From: Nilaparvata lugens
Taxonomy: Eukaryota > Arthropoda > Insecta > Hemiptera > Delphacidae
Direction of reading: 5' to 3'
Length of the DNA: 64,000 nt
NCBI RefSeq assembly: GCF_014356525.2
Contig: NC_052516.1
Location: 26,304,070-26,368,069 of the forward strand
The notes under the pieces were generated by a model. That model searched no databases and had not been told where the DNA came from. It worked only from the letters and a program-made list of their open reading frames with translations. Made by a program: the position numbers and the translations under genes. Each line of letters opens with the position of its first letter. Positions within the stretch are counted from its first letter, which is position 1. Shown here piece after piece: positions 61,717 to 64,000 of this stretch.

Positions 61717-62453
61717 ATGTCTGAGACTATGAACTTCAGAGACGAAAATCATTCAAAAAATGGAGAAATATTTCGCCAGCACTTTCTGCAGAGAATCTTG
61801 CTGCACAAGGCTTCTACTACACTGGTGAGAGTGATACAGTATGCTGTGCATTTTGTCACATTTATATTAGTCATTGGACCAAGACCGATAATCCAAGAGA
61901 AGTTCATAAAAATGCTAGTCCAAATCGCAGATTTATACTCAAAAGACTGACACACAATGTCACCATTGCCGATGAGAGGGGTGATTGGATGCTTTCGTAT
62001 GATGATCGTTTGAAGTCGTTCAATGATGGCGATGAGGAAAACACAAGCACACTAGCTGAACAAGGGTTTTTCCAAGACATAAACGGATATGTGCAATGTG
62101 TGTTCTGCAAAATGATTCTAGACTCTGTCAGCAGAAAACCTTGTCACATGGACTTCTGCCCTAAATGGTGTGAACAGGAAAAAGTGGAGGAGGATGAGTC
62201 ATCTATTGTGTGGGAGGAGGAGGGTATAAAAGGAGAAGGCAGCGGCTATCATTCATTATTCTACAATCATGGCGCCTTCAAGCATCTACCAAGCAGTGCT
62301 CTACCTTGTGCTAGCACTCAGTGCCAGTGCATTGGATCCAAAGTACAGGACACAGGAATTTCTTACTTCAAGGGAACACAGACTGGATACGTCGAACATC
62401 TGTCATATGCAACAGTGCCTGCTAACATCAGGGATTCCTGCTCTACATGGTAA
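61717..62453 (+). pseudogene. BIR-domain (inhibitor-of-apoptosis-like) gene, frameshifted
   Basis: IAP-family proteins bind caspases through zinc-binding BIR domains. An ATG at 61717 gives MSETMNFRDE, then the reading moves to another frame near 61745 where the first BIR lies (KSFKKW, GFYYTGESD, C-x2-C at 61845-61856, a Trp and the His). At 61926 the fourth zinc ligand is Arg (CGC), not Cys. A second, degenerate BIR follows (LAEQGFFQD, CVFC, CHMDFC). The BIR frame is open to 62453, so only one indel separates it from the ATG. No RING finger is found; the 3' part is overrun by the next gene's promoter. Origin could be insect or viral. Likely not functional. Confidence 0.75.
62225..62233 (+). 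promoter_or_regulatory. TATA box for the secreted-protein gene
   Basis: TATAAAAGG lies 44 bp before the ATG at 62269, so the predicted start of transcription is about 62250-62258 and the leader only 10-20 nt. It lies inside the BIR open frame. Confidence 0.6.
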
Positions 62454-62655
62454 TCAGTCAGCGATCGATCAAATGTACATCGATATCAGAGACTGGTACA
62501 TGAATATGGCCGGGGAACGAGCTGTGGAGGGAGCTCTCTGCAAACGAGTCCACTGCGCATACAATCTGCGCACATGTCTTCACCCTACATTCACATCGCT
62601 GGACTTTCTGGAAGCTGTTGTTGCCAGTTCAGTCGAGGTCTGTGCACCGTGCTGA
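62269..62655 (+). CDS. Secreted Cys-rich protein, unknown family
   Basis: 128 codons. MAPSSIYQAVLYLVLALSAS is a signal peptide; the mature part has about seven Cys (CHMQQC, CKRVHC, TC, CAPC). Good start context (AATCATGG). Ends in TGA at 62653, but the same frame then runs open through a Thr-rich linker to 62880, and a further Cys-rich frame follows to 63151, so the original protein was probably longer. I do not recognise the family. Confidence 0.55.
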   Translation: MAPSSIYQAVLYLVLALSASALDPKYRTQEFLTSREHRLDTSNICHMQQCLLTSGIPALHGNQSAIDQMYIDIRDWYMNMAGERAVEGALCKRVHCAYNLRTCLHPTFTSLDFLEAVVASSVEVCAPC

Positions 62656-63151
62656 GAAGAACAAGCATCCATTTTTATCACTACTCCAGTGAGTACTGCA
62701 ACTGCTACAACAACTCTTGCTGCTAGCATCACAACTACTCAAGCTAGTACTACAACTCCTGCTAGCACTACAACTCTTGCTAGTACTACTCCAACTAGTA
62801 CTGCTGCCACTACAACTTCTGCCACTGTGCCAGACCCAGTAACAACATCGGCCTGCAGTGGAGCAAGCAGACATGTGTGAGTGCAGAGACTGTCTACTAG
62901 TAACCAGCAACCAATGGATCATACAACCATTCCCAAACTTTGGAGATAAGGACCTGCCTGAACCGTTTGGAACGGCTCAAAACTTCTTGAAGACATTGAC
63001 ATACATCTTCCACGATGCTGAAGTATCAAGCTGCACCGATCTATGCAAGGGAGCAGTCATCTTGGAATTCGTGTTCAGCAGAGAGTTTTGTGAAATAAGC
63101 AATCAACTAGGAGATTTGTATCACTGGATAGTTCTTGATATATTGGACTGA
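62656..63151 (+). pseudogene. Thr-rich linker and second Cys-rich part of the secreted protein, out of register
   Basis: 62656-62880 continues the upstream frame after its TGA: mucin-like TTTLAASITTTQASTTTPAS repeats. From about 62858 another frame carries CECRDC, GTAQNFLKTLTYIFHD, CTDLCKG and a stop at 63149. One nonsense change and one frameshift would explain the break. AATAAA at 63197 fits as its polyadenylation signal. Confidence 0.5.
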
Positions 63152-63202
63152 AATATTATCTTTGTGCACTATATATATTTTCATGCATACACTGTAAATA
63201 AA

Positions 63203-63499
63203 CATCAAGTAATACCACAATTGTTGTACATTTTATTTCATACAACCTTCAACTTCTAGAGTGAGCACAAGGTGTGAGATAAAGCATAAATTACATCCTA
63301 TACTGTTAGTCATTCAATACAATAGGAATAATCCTACTCTGATAAACTTATCTTTATGCAGGAAGTTGGTTAATCATGACTTCCACCGACATCATGGTCT
63401 GATGAACTTGTTGCCTATATAAATGCTAATTAACAAATTCATATTGCCATTATGGATAAGACAGTGATAGCGTGAGAGCTGCACAGACAAGCTTGTCGG
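63203..63499. other. Spacer between the secreted-protein gene and the integrase
   Basis: No gene. A short - strand frame at 63392-63586 has no recognisable domain. Confidence 0.4.
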
Positions 63500-64000
63500 A
63501 ATTTTCCGACAAGAAAGGTTACAGTCAAAGGTCTTGACGATCTCTATCAGGCTGACCTTGTTGAGATGATACCGTATGCTCAACATAACAAAGGTTACAA
63601 GTACATTATTACAATCATAAATTGTCTCAGTAAGCTTGCATTTGCTATATCAATTGGGAATAAGTCAGCCAATGACATTGTTGGGGCTATGCATCCTATA
63701 TTTGAAAAACATCCAATGAAAAATCTACAGACCGATGATGGTAAAGAGTGGTTCAATACAAAATTCCAACAAGTTGTGAAACAGTATAATGTTACATATT
63801 AATGTAGTAACAGCTTAATCATTACTCAACTAGATCAGATAAGAAGGCATCTATAGTGGAACTCTTCAACAGAAACAATTAATGTGGATCAAGTTCACTG
63901 AGTGAGGAACCTATTGTTGGACAGACATTCTAACCTCACTTCTCAAAGAGTATAATGCCAAGATTCATTGAACAATAGGTATGCAGCCAGTAGATGTGCA
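63500..64000 (+). pseudogene. Polinton/Maverick-type integrase, decayed, runs off the window
   Basis: A retroviral-type (rve) integrase. RKVTVKGLDDLYQADLVEM contains the first catalytic Asp; HNKGYKYIITIIN and NLQTDDGKEWFNTKFQ (second Asp) follow in one frame to TAA at 63800. Beyond that, in shifting frames, come SIVELFNR (catalytic Glu), LLKEYNAKIH and TIGMQPVDV up to the window edge. At least two frame changes and several stops: dead. The gene family is typical of Polinton/Maverick and adintovirus-like elements. Confidence 0.75.

Overview
This is a window of AT-rich, intron-rich insect nuclear DNA, dense in mobile elements. The host genes are intestinal-type alpha-glucosidases (maltase/sucrase, GH13 subfamily 17). 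Hemipteran-style low-GC introns, abundant TA/TTA-target MITEs and expanded sugar-cleaving enzymes suggest a sap-feeding hemipteran, possibly a planthopper; the species is an inference. The window is scaffolded across one 100-N gap at 40294-40393. REGION BY REGION. 1-5259: upstream repeats (foldback MITEs, LINE tails). 5260-29032: gene A, a complete alpha-glucosidase on the + strand in 10 coding exons whose splice phases all agree (1860 nt, 619 codons plus stop). It has a signal peptide, all GH13 catalytic residues and a hydrophobic C-terminal tail. Intron 2 holds a pogo-like transposase with a zinc finger (7943-9672, - strand) between two 673-675 bp direct repeats. Intron 5 is a nest of elements inserted in elements; intron 7 holds a Harbinger-like remnant. 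31512-35000: a decayed LINE (- strand, endonuclease plus reverse transcriptase), followed by a tRNA-derived SINE and a 1.08 kb TIR element. 40035-40237: a first exon of a second alpha-glucosidase, cut off by the gap. After the gap, 40394-50922 repeats 28082-40293 almost base for base: the last exon of gene A, the LINE, the SINE, the TIR element and the same first exon. 50648-57900: gene C, exons 1-5 of the second alpha-glucosidase, but with an extra partial exon 3 and a 5'-truncated exon 4. 57901-61530: repeats. 61717-64000: a degraded BIR-domain (IAP-like) gene, a TATA-driven open reading frame for a secreted Cys/Thr-rich protein, and a decayed Polinton/Maverick-type integrase running off the edge. 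HOW IT FITS TOGETHER. The two glucosidase genes are tandem paralogues in the same orientation with the same exon phases. Their product should be a gut-lumen or membrane-attached enzyme releasing glucose from sucrose or maltose. The 12 kb repeat across the gap looks like two unmerged, overlapping haplotype contigs rather than a real duplication, so the exon at 40035 and that at 50648 are probably two alleles. The strongest biological oddities are: five exact-period 76 bp repeats that copy the last splice acceptor of gene A and could switch the C-terminus; a chimaeric, probably broken gene C whose breakpoint is a GAA tract; and an IAP-like gene plus a secreted-protein gene next to a Polinton-type integrase.
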